Assembly: GCA_016125285.1 (NCBI GenBank)
Contig: WGMA01000037.1
Span: 62,001-126,000, forward strand
Direction of reading: 5' to 3'
Length of the DNA: 64,000 nucleotides
Origin: Phycisphaera sp.
GTDB lineage: Bacteria; Planctomycetota; Phycisphaerae; Phycisphaerales; Zrk34
In this document: one piece after another, positions 1 to 9,585 of the stretch
How positions within the stretch are numbered: the first letter of the stretch is position 1
Layout: every line of letters begins with the position of its first letter
The notes under the pieces: model-generated
The model's database searches: none
Told to the model about the DNA's origin: nothing
Seen by the model: only the letters and a program-made list of their open reading frames with translations
Translations under genes and position numbers: made by a program

Positions 1-2295
1 CGGCCCGAGCTTGATCGGCGCATCGAGTTCCTGGCGCGTGTCGAGCCGGTAGCGCACCGAGTCGTCGTACCCGGCCCCTTCCAGCAGCGTTCCGTATTCC
101 GTTCCGCCGGTCACGCCCATGCCGTAGAGGGCGGTGATCTCGCTGGGCGAGAAGCCGCGGTCGCGCGGTGAGTCGCGCGGCAGATTGATCTGCATCACCG
201 AGCCGCGATTCTCGCTGTACCAGGTCAGGCGGTCGTCCCAGAGGGAGTTCGCGATGCGGTGATAGGCCAACTCGGGGAACTTGTTGACGGTGTAGCCGGC
301 GCCGGGTTCCCCGAAGCCGCCGCGCGTCTGCAGCACGTCGTTCTGCGGCACGAAGTCCAGCAGGTCGTACTTGGCCAGGAACGTAAACGCCCAGTCGTCG
401 CGCTGCTGCTTGAGGAAGATCGACGTCTCGTATTCCTTCTCGGCGTTGGCGTCGTCGGGGTACCACTCCTCGAGGAAGGTCGGGTCGCTGAGCCACGCCA
501 GCTCGATCGACGCCTCCCAGTTGTCCGGCAGCAGGTGGCGGTGACGCCAGACCACGCGCCCGCGGTTCTCGGAGTCGGGGTCGACCTGCTCGCGTCCGCC
601 GGGTTCGTCGGTGCCGCGGTCGTAGAGGTAATACGCGTCGAACTTGCCGAACGCGTTGTTGACGTCGTAGTCCCAGTTGGTCCCGATGCCGACGCCGCGC
701 TTCGTGTAGCCGTCCACTAGCAGGCTCGCGTTGACGCCGGTCGGCTTGTCGACGCTCAGCAGGTTGAACAGGTCCCAGCGCGTTTCCATCGTGGCGCCGC
801 GACGCGACCCGCCGCCCACGCTGATCGACTGCAGCGGCACGTCCGCCGCCGTCCCGCTGATCTCCGGCCAGTAGAACAGCGGCACCTTCCCGGCGTTGAG
901 CGTGATGTTCTCGGCCTTGATGTGGTGACCGGTCAGCCCGGCGCCGCTGCGGTCGGCCTCGATCGTCACCTGATTGACGCCGATCGAGAAGTGCGGCTCG
1001 GCGAACTCGCTGGTGGTCATGCGGGCGCTCGTCGCAGACCACTCGTGCTGCGAGTGCTGGCGGAGTTCCTTGGCGCGGACGTACAGCGGGATCTGACGCT
1101 CGACGTCCCACGTGAAGAACACCGCGTCGAGCACGACCGCGCGGCTCGTCTTCAGGTCGTAGAACATCCGCGGGCCGCGCAGCGTGTACTGCCCGTCCGA
1201 CGCGATCACGTTGTCCTCGAGATACACGCCCTCGATCTGCCCCGAATCGATCGACTGCGCCACCGGGCCGTTGTCGCCCTCGCCGGTCGGCTTGGTAAAG
1301 ATCACCGCCTTGTCGGCACGCAGCGACAGCTGACGACCGGTGTTCGGGTCCTCGTACAGCACGCGGATGTCGCCCACGAGCAGCACGTAGCCTTCCTTGC
1401 GGTTGCCGACGATTCGACCGGCGTTGAAGTCCACCTGCGCGGTGCGCTCCGGCTTGGCCGGGCCCGCGATCGGCTTGCCGTCCGGGCCGATCTGCACCAT
1501 CGACGGCGGACGCTTGTCCGGCGGGAGCAGGTCGGCGACCTCCGGGGGCAGCTTCGGCGCTTCGCCCGTCAGCGCCGCTTCGCGGACGGCGCGATCGACG
1601 AATCGCTCGCGGTCGTAAAGGCGCGGCCCGCCGGGCAGCGGCTGCGTGTTCTGCGCGATCGCCGTGAGGTAACGATTGAGTCGGTCCGTCGCCGCGTTGA
1701 CCAGCGGGTCGTCGCCCTTCGGCGTCGGCGACAGGTCGTCGGTCTGCAGCTTCACGTCGCCGGTGATCACCGCCGTGACCAGCAGCCGCGTCGCTTCCTG
1801 CTCGATCGGCGTCCCGCCGAACTCACGCACGTTGTCCAGATAGATGCCCAGGTGGCGCGCCTCGACACCGTTGACGGTCTGGTTCGTGATGATCGCCACG
1901 GCCCGGTCGGCCTTGAGGCCGTAGGCGTTGATCTTGATCGACACGTCGCCGTCGAGCAGCACGTACTTGGAGCTTCCCGCCGTCCACGAGTTGGCGCGGG
2001 TGGACTTCATCTCCAGCGACGCGGGGATCGGCACGTTGGGCAGCGCCAGGCCGGTCGCGGAGTATTCGATCATGCGGTCGATGTCGCGACCGCTGTCGCC
2101 GGCGGGGATCGCGTTGGGTTCGGGCTTCGGCGCGGCGGGTGTTGCGGGCGCGGGCGCCGCCTGCTGGGCCGGCGACGGGACCGCCGTCAGCAGCGTCAAC
2201 GCGGTGATGATCGCCGCGGTTGCGCGGGCCGCGCCAAACGTCCAGCGGGAGGCCGCGCAGTGGGGCGTCGATCGATTACGAACCGGCTTGGTCAT
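1..2295 (-). CDS. lptD: LPS-assembly protein LptD (OstA-like), C-terminus cut by window edge
   Basis: The frame is open from the ATG at 2295 to the left edge (765 codons), so the C-terminus is missing. It reads as LptD, the outer-membrane barrel that inserts lipopolysaccharide into the outer leaflet. Visible: a hydrophobic export segment (about residues 23-40, ATAAIITALTLLTAVP), a Pro/Ala linker, an OstA-like beta-strand region (for example QVDFNAGRIVGNRKEGYVLL), the LptD-type signature KVPLFYWPEI near residue 468, and then beta-barrel-like alternating aromatic strands (RWDLFNLLS, DAYYLYDRG, EASIELAWLSDP). AGGGA precedes the ATG by about 9 nt. The gene is divergent from its neighbour. Identification is by eye; another large OstA-family barrel is the main alternative. 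Confidence 0.68.
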   Translation of the reverse strand, partial: MTKPVRNRSTPHCAASRWTFGAARATAAIITALTLLTAVPSPAQQAAPAPATPAAPKPEPNAIPAGDSGRDIDRMIEYSATGLALPNVPIPASLEMKSTRANSWTAGSSKYVLLDGDVSIKINAYGLKADRAVAIITNQTVNGVEARHLGIYLDNVREFGGTPIEQEATRLLVTAVITGDVKLQTDDLSPTPKGDDPLVNAATDRLNRYLTAIAQNTQPLPGGPRLYDRERFVDRAVREAALTGEAPKLPPEVADLLPPDKRPPSMVQIGPDGKPIAGPAKPERTAQVDFNAGRIVGNRKEGYVLLVGDIRVLYEDPNTGRQLSLRADKAVIFTKPTGEGDNGPVAQSIDSGQIEGVYLEDNVIASDGQYTLRGPRMFYDLKTSRAVVLDAVFFTWDVERQIPLYVRAKELRQHSQHEWSATSARMTTSEFAEPHFSIGVNQVTIEADRSGAGLTGHHIKAENITLNAGKVPLFYWPEISGTAADVPLQSISVGGGSRRGATMETRWDLFNLLSVDKPTGVNASLLVDGYTKRGVGIGTNWDYDVNNAFGKFDAYYLYDRGTDEPGGREQVDPDSENRGRVVWRHRHLLPDNWEASIELAWLSDPTFLEEWYPDDANAEKEYETSIFLKQQRDDWAFTFLAKYDLLDFVPQNDVLQTRGGFGEPGAGYTVNKFPELAYHRIANSLWDDRLTWYSENRGSVMQINLPRDSPRDRGFSPSEITALYGMGVTGGTEYGTLLEGAGYDDSVRYRLDTRQELDAPIKLGP

Positions 2296-2327
2296 AAAGA
2301 TTTCCCTGCGTCTACAGATCAGCGGCG

Positions 2328-2355
2328 ATTATAGGGTGTGCCCGCCTAACGGCAA
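2328..2355 (-). promoter_or_regulatory. Promoter for lptD
   Basis: On the minus strand a perfect TATAAT (2333-2328) lies 16 nt after TTGCCG (2355-2350). Predicted transcription start is about 2321, giving a 5' leader of about 25 nt. Seen directly; sigma70-type function is inferred. Confidence 0.55.
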
Positions 2356-2378
2356 GACACCGTGACGCTCCGCGAGCC

Positions 2379-2406
2379 TTGACCGGGATCCGTCCCGACG
2401 GATAAT
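2379..2406 (+). promoter_or_regulatory. Promoter that decides the start of the next gene
   Basis: TTGACC (2379-2384), a 16-nt spacer and GATAAT (2401-2406) form a good sigma70-type promoter. The first in-frame ATG of the downstream gene (2405) lies inside this -10 box, so if the promoter is real translation must start later, most simply at GTG 2420. Confidence 0.5.
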
Positions 2407-2419
2407 GGCTGTAGAGAAC

Positions 2420-3847
2420 GTGCACATCAATCGCCCATCCCGCCACGTTCGGGTCCTGAAGTGTGTCGGCCTGATGACCTGCCTGCTGGGGTCGCTGTGC
2501 GCGCCGATCCGGGCCGACGAGGCGACCGACACGTTCAATCAGCTCTTCGGGGACGAGGTCCGCCGCGTCACCGCCACGCGTGTGCCCGACGACGACGTGG
2601 CCCTCGCCAGGTCCATCATCTCCGCGGCCGACTCGGTCGAGGACAAGCCCGCGCTGGTCCGCGTCCTGCTCGACAACGCCCAGCGTCTCGCCGCGAAGGA
2701 CCCCAGCGGCTACGACACCGCCATCCTCGCCCTCGAGCGGCTCGCCGAGCGCGTCCCCGACGCCGCGGCCGACGCCAACGATCAACTCGTGACGCTGCTG
2801 ATGCGTCGGTACAGCGCGGCGCGCGGCGACGACCGCGCCGCCGTCGCCGCCGAGACCCTCGCCAAGATCGAAGCGATCGCCGACGGGCAGCTGACGTCCG
2901 GCGACTCCAAGTCCGCGTTGGCCCTCTACAAGCGCCTCGTGCCGCTGGCCGCGATCACCGGCGCCGACGACAAGGAGCGTGTCCGCAACAAGACGCTGGA
3001 GGCCGCACAACAGCAGCGCGTCGACACGGAGATCGAGCTGCTGAAGGGGAGGCTGAAGGCGTCGCCGGGCGACAAGTCGATCGGCGGCGACCTGATCAAG
3101 ACGCTGGTCGTTGAGAAGGACGACCCCGCCGAGGCGCGCAAGTACTCGTTCCTCACCGACGAAGCCACGGGCAAGCTCATCCGCGCCGCGACACGCGACA
3201 CCAGCGAGCTCGACGCCGACACCGCCGTGGCGCTGGGCAAGTGGTACTACGAGCTGTCGCGCGACGCCCGCGCCGGCGCGAAGCTCGCGATGCTCAACCA
3301 CGCCGACGCCGCGTATCAGCGTTTCCTCGAGCTGGCCGCCGCAGACCTCCAGGCGACCCAGGCGAAGCTGATGGTCGCGCGCATCGCCGACGAGATCGAG
3401 AAGCTCAACGCGCAGAACGTCACCACCGCCAAGCCCACGTCGCGTCAACCCAACATCGTCTTCCACGCCGACAAGAGCATGCAGCTGTTCCCCGTCGGCA
3501 CCACGCAGGGCGGCTTCCCGGCGCAGGAGACCGACGACGGCCGCGGCCCGTTCCTCGGCAAGGGCGTCTACTTCAACCAGATGACCGGCAAGGACGTCTA
3601 CTACGAGTTGTCGCTGCCGCGCCCCGCGAAGCAGGTCTACTGGAAGGGCGCGGCCATGCAGGGCATGACCATCACGATCCTCGACAAACGCGGCAAGGAA
3701 CTGGCGTCGACCGGCCCGCACGGCGGCGGCAACAACTGGGGCGAGTTCACCCTCGACGTCCCGCGCACCGCGGGCACACGGTTCGTCCTCCGCTTCCACA
3801 ACGAAGTCAGTCACTGGTACTACATCAACAAGATCGAGCTGCGCTGA
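2420..3847 (+). CDS. Secreted protein of unknown function, helical N-part and C-terminal beta-domain
   Basis: The product is about 475 aa with an N-terminal signal peptide (hydrophobic VLKCVGLMTCLLGSLCA, probable cleavage before DEATD). Residues 30-340 are Ala/Glu/Lys-rich and helical, resembling TPR-type repeats (paired helices such as DTAVALGKWYYELSRDAR). The last 120 residues (from about NIVFHADKSMQLF) look like a compact beta-sandwich of the carbohydrate-binding or discoidin sort (EFTLDVPRTAGTRFVLRFHNE). No catalytic motif was recognised. An ATG at 2405 would add five residues but overlaps the -10 box at 2401-2406, so GTG 2420 is preferred. It stands alone between lptD and a regulator gene; its role is unknown. 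Confidence 0.7.
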   Translation: MHINRPSRHVRVLKCVGLMTCLLGSLCAPIRADEATDTFNQLFGDEVRRVTATRVPDDDVALARSIISAADSVEDKPALVRVLLDNAQRLAAKDPSGYDTAILALERLAERVPDAAADANDQLVTLLMRRYSAARGDDRAAVAAETLAKIEAIADGQLTSGDSKSALALYKRLVPLAAITGADDKERVRNKTLEAAQQQRVDTEIELLKGRLKASPGDKSIGGDLIKTLVVEKDDPAEARKYSFLTDEATGKLIRAATRDTSELDADTAVALGKWYYELSRDARAGAKLAMLNHADAAYQRFLELAAADLQATQAKLMVARIADEIEKLNAQNVTTAKPTSRQPNIVFHADKSMQLFPVGTTQGGFPAQETDDGRGPFLGKGVYFNQMTGKDVYYELSLPRPAKQVYWKGAAMQGMTITILDKRGKELASTGPHGGGNNWGEFTLDVPRTAGTRFVLRFHNEVSHWYYINKIELR

Positions 3848-3892
3848 GCGTCGCGGTCCACCGAAATCGATGCCCCGGCGGCCCGGTTCTCG

Positions 3893-3901
3893 TGGTATAA
3901 T
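3893..3901 (+). promoter_or_regulatory. Extended -10 promoter of the PAS-AraC regulator
   Basis: TGG followed directly by a perfect TATAAT (3896-3901) is an extended -10 element; no -35 match is seen. Transcription would begin near 3908, which rules out upstream in-frame starts and supports translation from ATG 3978 with a leader of about 70 nt. Confidence 0.5.
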
Positions 3902-3977
3902 TTCACCAATCGGAACGCAACGAGGTCGCCGCGGATCGGGCCGCGCGACCGATCTTCACCGTCGCTGGGCGCACGTC

Positions 3978-4736
3978 ATGGAAGTCTCGGAACTGTCGCA
4001 AGAGGCGCTGGCCGTCCGGAATCAAGCCGGGGTGCTCGGCGCGCTGTTCGATCTGATGGACGGCCGGTACCTGTTCATGAAGGACACCGAGCACCGCTTC
4101 GCGCGCATCAACCGCGCGTTGTGGCTCGAGCACGGCCTCAGCAGCGAGGAAGAGATGCTCGGCAAGACCGACGCCGACTTTTTCGCGCCGTCGCTCGCGC
4201 GGGACTACGTCGAGCACGACGCACGCGTGATGCGAACCGGCGCGCCGATCCTCGACGATATCTGGCTCATGCCGTCGCAGAACTCGCTGCGGTGGTACCG
4301 CATCAACAAGCTCCCGGTGTTCGACGACCCGTCATCGAAGCACCGCAAGGTGATCGGCGTGGCGGGCGTGATGTCGCCCTACGAAGGCATCGGCGCCGTG
4401 CCGCCGGAGTACGAACGCATCCGGCCCGCGCTCGTCCTGGCCGACCGCGAGTTCGCCTCCGGCGTGAAGGTCGCGCAGCTCGCCGAGGCGTCCGGCTACT
4501 CGATGAACCAGTTCACGCGCGTGTTTCAGTTCCTGTTCAAAATCAAGCCCGTCGAATACCTGACCCGCCTGAAGATCGAGGAGGCCTCGCGGCTGCTGCG
4601 GACCACGACCGTGGAGCTGTCCGAGGTCGCGTCGCGATGCGGGTTTTACGATCAGAGCGCCTTCACCAAGGCGTTCCGCAAGCAGATGGGCATCACGCCG
4701 CAGAAGTACCGTCAGCGATTCAGCCGACCGCGTTGA
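3978..4736 (+). CDS. AraC-family regulator with N-terminal PAS domain
   Basis: The product is 252 aa. Residues 15-130 form a PAS-type sensor (FDLMDGRYLFMKDTEHRF, GKTDADFF, later HRKVIGVAGVM), and residues 150-250 are an AraC/XylS double helix-turn-helix (VAQLAEASGYSMNQFTRVF, then ELSEVASRCGFYDQSAFTKAF and the usual FRKQMGITPQKYR ending). It should bind DNA in the cytoplasm and respond to a small ligand or redox state. The PAS domain replaces the cupin domain usual in sugar-responsive AraC proteins. It lies directly upstream of the PVC-type dehydrogenase and sulfatase, so local activation of that group is a reasonable inference. Confidence 0.88.
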   Translation: MEVSELSQEALAVRNQAGVLGALFDLMDGRYLFMKDTEHRFARINRALWLEHGLSSEEEMLGKTDADFFAPSLARDYVEHDARVMRTGAPILDDIWLMPSQNSLRWYRINKLPVFDDPSSKHRKVIGVAGVMSPYEGIGAVPPEYERIRPALVLADREFASGVKVAQLAEASGYSMNQFTRVFQFLFKIKPVEYLTRLKIEEASRLLRTTTVELSEVASRCGFYDQSAFTKAFRKQMGITPQKYRQRFSRPR

Positions 4737-4882
4737 AGCCCGAGCGAGCCGACGCGTCAGTGAAAATCTACCACCAGCGGGTCCGTTTGATCCAAGACGC
4801 ACGCGAATCGACAGGGCTACGGTTAAAACGCGAGGGCGATACGGGCGCGTTCCCGCGACCTCTTGCGATTGAGGGCACACCC

Positions 4883-7864
4883 ATGATGAGTCGACGGACC
4901 CGACGGACGGGCGTGGCAACGGCGCTGCTGGCCGCGGCGATGGCGTTGGCGGGCGACCCGGCGTGTACGCACGCAGCCGTGCCGCAGCCGGACTTCCCGC
5001 CGATGTCGCCCGAGGCGTCGATGAAGGCGATCCACCTGCACGACGGCTACCGCGTCGAACTCGTCGCCGCCGAGCCGCTCGTCGTCGACCCCGTCGCGAT
5101 CGACTGGGGCCCGGACGGCCGCCTGTGGGTCGCCGAGATGCACGACTACCCGCTCGGCGTTCCCGGCGACGACGTCAGCGCGAAGGACTACGACAAGTTC
5201 CGTCCCGGCGGGCGCGTCAGCGTCCTTGAGGACACCGACGGCGACGGCCGCTACGACAAGTCCACCGTCTTCGCCGACAAGCTGACGATGCCCAACGGCG
5301 TGATGGTCTGGCGGAAGGGCGTGCTGGTCACCTCCGCCAACGCCGTGCTTTACCTCGAAGACACCGACGGCGACGGACACGCCGACGTGAAGCGCGAGCT
5401 GTTCACCGGGTTCGCCGTCAACAACCCGCAGCTCCGCATCAACGGCTTGCGCTACGGGCTCGACAACCGCGTCTACCTCGCCAACGGACTGACCACCCGC
5501 GGCGACATCACGTCGACGAAAACCGGCGAAAAGATCACGCTCGGCGCACGCGACCTGGCCATCGACCCCGACTCCGGCGCCATGGACCCGCAGTCCGGCG
5601 CGTCGCAGTTCGGCCGCAACCGCGACGACTACGGCAACTGGTTCGGCGTGCACAACAGCTACCCGCTGTGGCACTTCGTCCTCGACGATCACTACACGCG
5701 CCGCAACCCCAACGTGTCGATGCCCGACCCGAAGCGATACCTGATCCTCCCACGCAACCCGCCGGTGAAGTTCCGCAGCCAGTTTGTCAAACGCTACGAT
5801 CACCCGCACCGCGGCCACCTCACGACGTCGACGTGCTCGGCGATGGTGTACCGCGACACGCTGTTCAACACCGCGGGCGATCACGACGTCGAGCACGCGT
5901 TTACGTGCGAGCCCTTCGCGAACCTGGTGATGCGGTTCGCGCTGACCGACGACGGCGTCAGCTTCAACGCCGAACGCGTGCGCGACAAGGAGGGTTACGA
6001 GTTCCTTTCGTCTGAGGACGGCTGGTTCCGCCCCGTGATGGTGCGCACCGGTCCCGACGGTGCGCTCTACGTCGTCGACATGTACCGCTACCTGATCGAG
6101 CACCCGCAATACATGCCCGAAGAGGGCCGCGCGTCGCTCAAGCCGTTCTTCCGCATGGGTGACGATCGCGGCCGCATCTACCGCGTCGTGCCGATCGGTA
6201 AGTCGGCCCGCCCGATGCCGCGGCTCGACAAGCTCGACGCCGCGGGGTTGGTCGCGATGCTCGACGCGCCGTCCGGCGAGACACGCGACCTGGCGCAGCG
6301 GATGTTGATCCAGAGCGGCGACAAGGCGGCGGTCGCGCCGCTGTCGAAATTGCTCGCTAGTGACACAAATCCGCTGGGGCGGCTGCACGCGCTGTGCACA
6401 CTCGACGGGCTCGGCGCGCTGTCGACAGCCCAACTGATCGGCGCGATGAGCGACGCGCAACCGGCGGTGCGTCGACAGGCGGCGCGCATCGCCGAGGCGC
6501 GCGGCGACGACGTGACGGTGGTCAACGCCACCTTGACGCTCGCCGATGACACTGACGCGAAGGTGCGGCAGCAACTGGCGTACACGCTCGGCGAGTGGAA
6601 GGGTGACGGTTCCGGGGTCGCGGGCGCGGCGCTGGCGAAGATCGCGCTGCGGGATTCCGGCGACGAGTACATGCTCGCGTCGGTGATGAGCTCGATGACG
6701 CCGCACCTCGACGCGGTGATCGACGCGGCCGTCACGGCAAAGGTGGACACGTCGCGCCTGCGCGACCAACTGATGGCGCACGCGATCGCGGTGAATGCGC
6801 GCGGCGGGGCGGCGAAGCTGATGCACGCGATCGTCACGCCGGGTGACGGCGGCTACTCGGCTGACCAGATGCGCAGCCTCGCCGGGCTGTACGACACGCT
6901 CGGCCGACGCGGAACAAACCTCGCGAAGCTGCGCGGCAACGACGGCGATGCGCTGGCGGCAGAGGTCAACAAGGTCGCCGCGCTGCTCGATCACGCGCGA
7001 CAGGTCGCGGCCGACACCGACGCCCAACCCGCCGATCGCCTCGCCGCCGTGTCGCTGCTCGGTCGTGACCCGGCCACGCGCGACGCCGACGTCAAACGCC
7101 TCGCTGATCTGCTCACGCCGCGCACGCCGGTCGACGTGCAGGCCGCCGCGGTCAACGCCGTGCTGCGCAGCGGTCACGCCGACGGCCCGTCGATCGTGCT
7201 GGCCGACTGGGGCACGCGCGGCCCGTCGCTGCGCATGGCGATCATCGACGGCCTGGTGTCGCACGACGCCTGGGCCGAGCGCCTGCTCGCGGCGATCGAG
7301 TCGAACGCCGTGCCCGCGCGCGACATCGGCGCCGCGCACGTCGACCGCCTGCTCAAGTCACGCAACAAGGCGTTGCGCGCGCACGCGGAGAAGGTGTTCG
7401 CCGACCGCGCCACCGGCGACCGCGCGAAGGTCGTCGCCGCGTTCGCCGACGTGCTGAAGCTGAAGGCCGACGCCACGCGCGGCAAGGCCGTGTTCGCCCA
7501 GGTCTGCGCCGCGTGTCACCGCCTCGACGACGTGGGCAACGAGATCGGCCCGAACCTCCGCAGCGTCACCGACCGCACGCCGCCGTCGCTGCTCGGCGCG
7601 ATCCTCGACCCCAACCGCAACGTCGAGCCGCGCTACGTGGCGTACACCGCGACGCTCAACGACGGCGGCGTCCTGTTCGGCGTGCTCACCTCCGAGACCG
7701 GCGCCGCGCTGACCATCACCGGTCTCGACGCCAAGGCCAACACCGTGCTCCGCACCGATCTCAAATCGCTGCAATCGACCAACCGCTCGCTGATGCCCGA
7801 GGGCCTCGAAGCCGGGCTGTCGAAGCAGCAACTCGCCGACGTAATCGAATACATCAGCCAGTAG
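4883..7864 (+). CDS. PVC-type membrane-bound dehydrogenase with HEAT repeats and haem domain
   Basis: The product is 993 aa with a signal peptide (VATALLAAAMALAGDPA). Residues 45-440 form a beta-propeller of the putative membrane-bound dehydrogenase type (GYRVELVAAEPLVVDP, WVAEMHDYP, LEDTDGDGRYD, TMPNGV). Residues 450-840 are HEAT-like helical repeats. The C-terminus is the PVC haem-binding domain with CAACH at residues 875-879 and GPNLRSVTDR. The architecture is typical of Planctomycetes and Verrucomicrobia. It probably oxidises a sugar or alcohol in the periplasm and passes electrons to a c-type haem; the substrate cannot be read from sequence. ATG 4883 was chosen because it starts the signal peptide; ATG 4886 is equally possible. 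Confidence 0.9.
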   Translation: MMSRRTRRTGVATALLAAAMALAGDPACTHAAVPQPDFPPMSPEASMKAIHLHDGYRVELVAAEPLVVDPVAIDWGPDGRLWVAEMHDYPLGVPGDDVSAKDYDKFRPGGRVSVLEDTDGDGRYDKSTVFADKLTMPNGVMVWRKGVLVTSANAVLYLEDTDGDGHADVKRELFTGFAVNNPQLRINGLRYGLDNRVYLANGLTTRGDITSTKTGEKITLGARDLAIDPDSGAMDPQSGASQFGRNRDDYGNWFGVHNSYPLWHFVLDDHYTRRNPNVSMPDPKRYLILPRNPPVKFRSQFVKRYDHPHRGHLTTSTCSAMVYRDTLFNTAGDHDVEHAFTCEPFANLVMRFALTDDGVSFNAERVRDKEGYEFLSSEDGWFRPVMVRTGPDGALYVVDMYRYLIEHPQYMPEEGRASLKPFFRMGDDRGRIYRVVPIGKSARPMPRLDKLDAAGLVAMLDAPSGETRDLAQRMLIQSGDKAAVAPLSKLLASDTNPLGRLHALCTLDGLGALSTAQLIGAMSDAQPAVRRQAARIAEARGDDVTVVNATLTLADDTDAKVRQQLAYTLGEWKGDGSGVAGAALAKIALRDSGDEYMLASVMSSMTPHLDAVIDAAVTAKVDTSRLRDQLMAHAIAVNARGGAAKLMHAIVTPGDGGYSADQMRSLAGLYDTLGRRGTNLAKLRGNDGDALAAEVNKVAALLDHARQVAADTDAQPADRLAAVSLLGRDPATRDADVKRLADLLTPRTPVDVQAAAVNAVLRSGHADGPSIVLADWGTRGPSLRMAIIDGLVSHDAWAERLLAAIESNAVPARDIGAAHVDRLLKSRNKALRAHAEKVFADRATGDRAKVVAAFADVLKLKADATRGKAVFAQVCAACHRLDDVGNEIGPNLRSVTDRTPPSLLGAILDPNRNVEPRYVAYTATLNDGGVLFGVLTSETGAALTITGLDAKANTVLRTDLKSLQSTNRSLMPEGLEAGLSKQQLADVIEYISQ

Positions 7865-7897
7865 CTGATTCGGGGTAGAAAAATACCGAAATCCGGT

Positions 7898-7903
7898 TAT
7901 AGT
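7898..7903 (+). promoter_or_regulatory. Possible -10 box of the first sulfatase gene
   Basis: TATAGT stands in the short gap after the dehydrogenase gene; no convincing -35 element is seen at 16-18 nt. Predicted start near 7910, leaving a leader of about 57 nt with AGGAAG (7953-7958) 8 nt before ATG 7967. Confidence 0.3.
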
Positions 7904-7966
7904 ATCTGGAAGGCGCCCGTGCTCGGGTGCTGGCACACGTTCACTCCAGCCCAGGAAGTTCGTCCC

Positions 7967-9571
7967 ATGCGCAAGCTCACCGTCTGTACGTTCGCCCTGA
8001 TCCTGCTCGCGTGTCTCGGCACGCTGGCCCGCGCCGCGGATCGGCCGAACATCTTGTTCATCTTCACCGACGACCACGCCCCGCACGCGATCGGCGCGTA
8101 CAACGGCATCTACAAGTCGGTCAATCCCACGCCGAACATCGACAAGCTCGCCGCGCAGGGCATGGTCTTCGAGAACAGCTTCTGCACGAACTCGCTGTGT
8201 GGCCCGAGCCGCGCCGTCATCCAGACCGGCAAGCACAGCCACATGAACGGCTTCATGAACAACGGCAACTCCTTCGACTGGAACCAGCAGACGTTCCCGA
8301 AGCTGCTGCAGAAGGCCGGCTACCAGACGGCGATCTACGGCAAGAGCCACCTCAACGGCAAGCCGCTGGGCTACGACGAGTGGGCGGTCCTGCCGGGTCA
8401 GGGCCTGTACTACAACCCCGACATGATCACGCCGGACGGCACGAAGCGCATCGACGGTTACTGCACCGACATCGTCACGGACCTGGCGGTGGACTTCCTG
8501 AAGAACAAGCGTGACCCCAACAAGCCGTTCATGCTGATGTGTCAGCACAAGGCGCCGCACCGCAACTGGATGCCGCCGCTGCGCTACCTGCACCTGTACG
8601 ACGACGTGAAGATCCCCGAGCCCGACACGCTGTTCGACGACTACAAGGACAACGCGAGCCCGGCGCGCTGGCAGGAGATGGAAATCGATCGCCACATGGA
8701 CCTCAACTTCGACCTGTTCGTCGACCTCAAGCCCGAGTACGACGGCAAGTCGCGTAAGGGGCGCTTCGACAAGTCCGCGTGGGTGAACATGCAGCGTATG
8801 TCGCCGGAGCAGCTCGAGGCGTGGAACGACGCGTACGGCCCGAAAGACGCCGCGTTCCACGAGGCGAACCTCAGCGGCAGCGACCTGGTGCGGTGGAAGT
8901 ACCAGCGCTTCGTCAAGAACTACCTCCGCTGCATCCGCGGCGTCGACGACAGCGTCGGCACGCTGATGAAGACGCTCGACGATCTGGGCCTCGCGGACAA
9001 CACGATCGTGATCTACTCGTCGGACCAGGGCTTTTACGTCGGCGATCACGGGTGGTTCGACAAGCGCTGGATGTACGAGGAGTCGCTGAAGATGCCGCTG
9101 ATCGTCAAGTGGCCCGGCGTGACGAAGCCCGGCTCGCGCGACACGCACCTCGTGCAGAACCTCGACTACGCCGAGACTTTCCTCGACGCCGCGGGCGCGC
9201 CGGTGCCCAGCGACATGCAGGGCCGCTCGCTCGTGCCGCTGCTCAAGGGCGAAAGCCCGAGCGACTGGCGTGACAGCATCTACTACCACTATTACGAATA
9301 CCCCAGCGTGCACATGGTGCCGCGACAGAACGGCGTACGCACCGACCGGTACAAGCTGATGCACTTCTACCAGTTCGACGAGTGGGAGTTCTACGACCTC
9401 AAGCACGACCCCAAAGAGCTGACGAACCTCTACAACGACCCGGCCTACGCGACGACGATCGCCGACATGAAGAAAAAGCTCGAAGGCCTCGTCGAGTACT
9501 ACAAGGACAACTCCGACATGTCGGCCAAGCCCGAGGCGTGGCAGCAGCAGTTCCGCAAGGCGCCGCAGTGA
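7967..9571 (+). CDS. Type I sulfatase (formylglycine-dependent), exported
   Basis: The product is 534 aa and begins with a signal peptide ([20 protein letters not shown]) followed by [15 protein letters not shown], the metal-binding start of the sulfatase fold. The active-site motif CGPSR (Cys78) matches CxPSR, whose Cys must be converted to formylglycine; no maturase gene is in the window. Further family marks are [45 protein letters not shown] and the C-terminal [18 protein letters not shown]. It probably removes sulfate esters from a polysaccharide in the periplasm or outside. ATG 7967 is supported by AGGAAG at 7953-7958. It follows the PVC dehydrogenase on the same strand and is convergent with the next gene. 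Confidence 0.93.
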   Translation: MRKLTVCTFALILLACLGTLARAADRPNILFIFTDDHAPHAIGAYNGIYKSVNPTPNIDKLAAQGMVFENSFCTNSLCGPSRAVIQTGKHSHMNGFMNNGNSFDWNQQTFPKLLQKAGYQTAIYGKSHLNGKPLGYDEWAVLPGQGLYYNPDMITPDGTKRIDGYCTDIVTDLAVDFLKNKRDPNKPFMLMCQHKAPHRNWMPPLRYLHLYDDVKIPEPDTLFDDYKDNASPARWQEMEIDRHMDLNFDLFVDLKPEYDGKSRKGRFDKSAWVNMQRMSPEQLEAWNDAYGPKDAAFHEANLSGSDLVRWKYQRFVKNYLRCIRGVDDSVGTLMKTLDDLGLADNTIVIYSSDQGFYVGDHGWFDKRWMYEESLKMPLIVKWPGVTKPGSRDTHLVQNLDYAETFLDAAGAPVPSDMQGRSLVPLLKGESPSDWRDSIYYHYYEYPSVHMVPRQNGVRTDRYKLMHFYQFDEWEFYDLKHDPKELTNLYNDPAYATTIADMKKKLEGLVEYYKDNSDMSAKPEAWQQQFRKAPQ

Positions 9572-9585
9572 TCGCGTCGGCGTGA

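Noticed and set aside
922-2334. Long open frame on the plus strand across the lptD region
   Set aside because: It is antisense to lptD, is Arg/Val/Leu-rich with no domain or signal, and such frames are common opposite GC-rich genes where stop codons are rare.
2312-3814. 500-codon minus-strand frame opposite the secreted protein gene
   Set aside because: Composition (Arg, Val, Gly, Asp) and lack of motifs mark it as a shadow of the plus-strand gene, which has a signal peptide and promoter.
4823-7339. 838-codon minus-strand frame opposite the PVC dehydrogenase
   Set aside because: The opposite strand carries clear propeller, HEAT and haem motifs; this frame has none.
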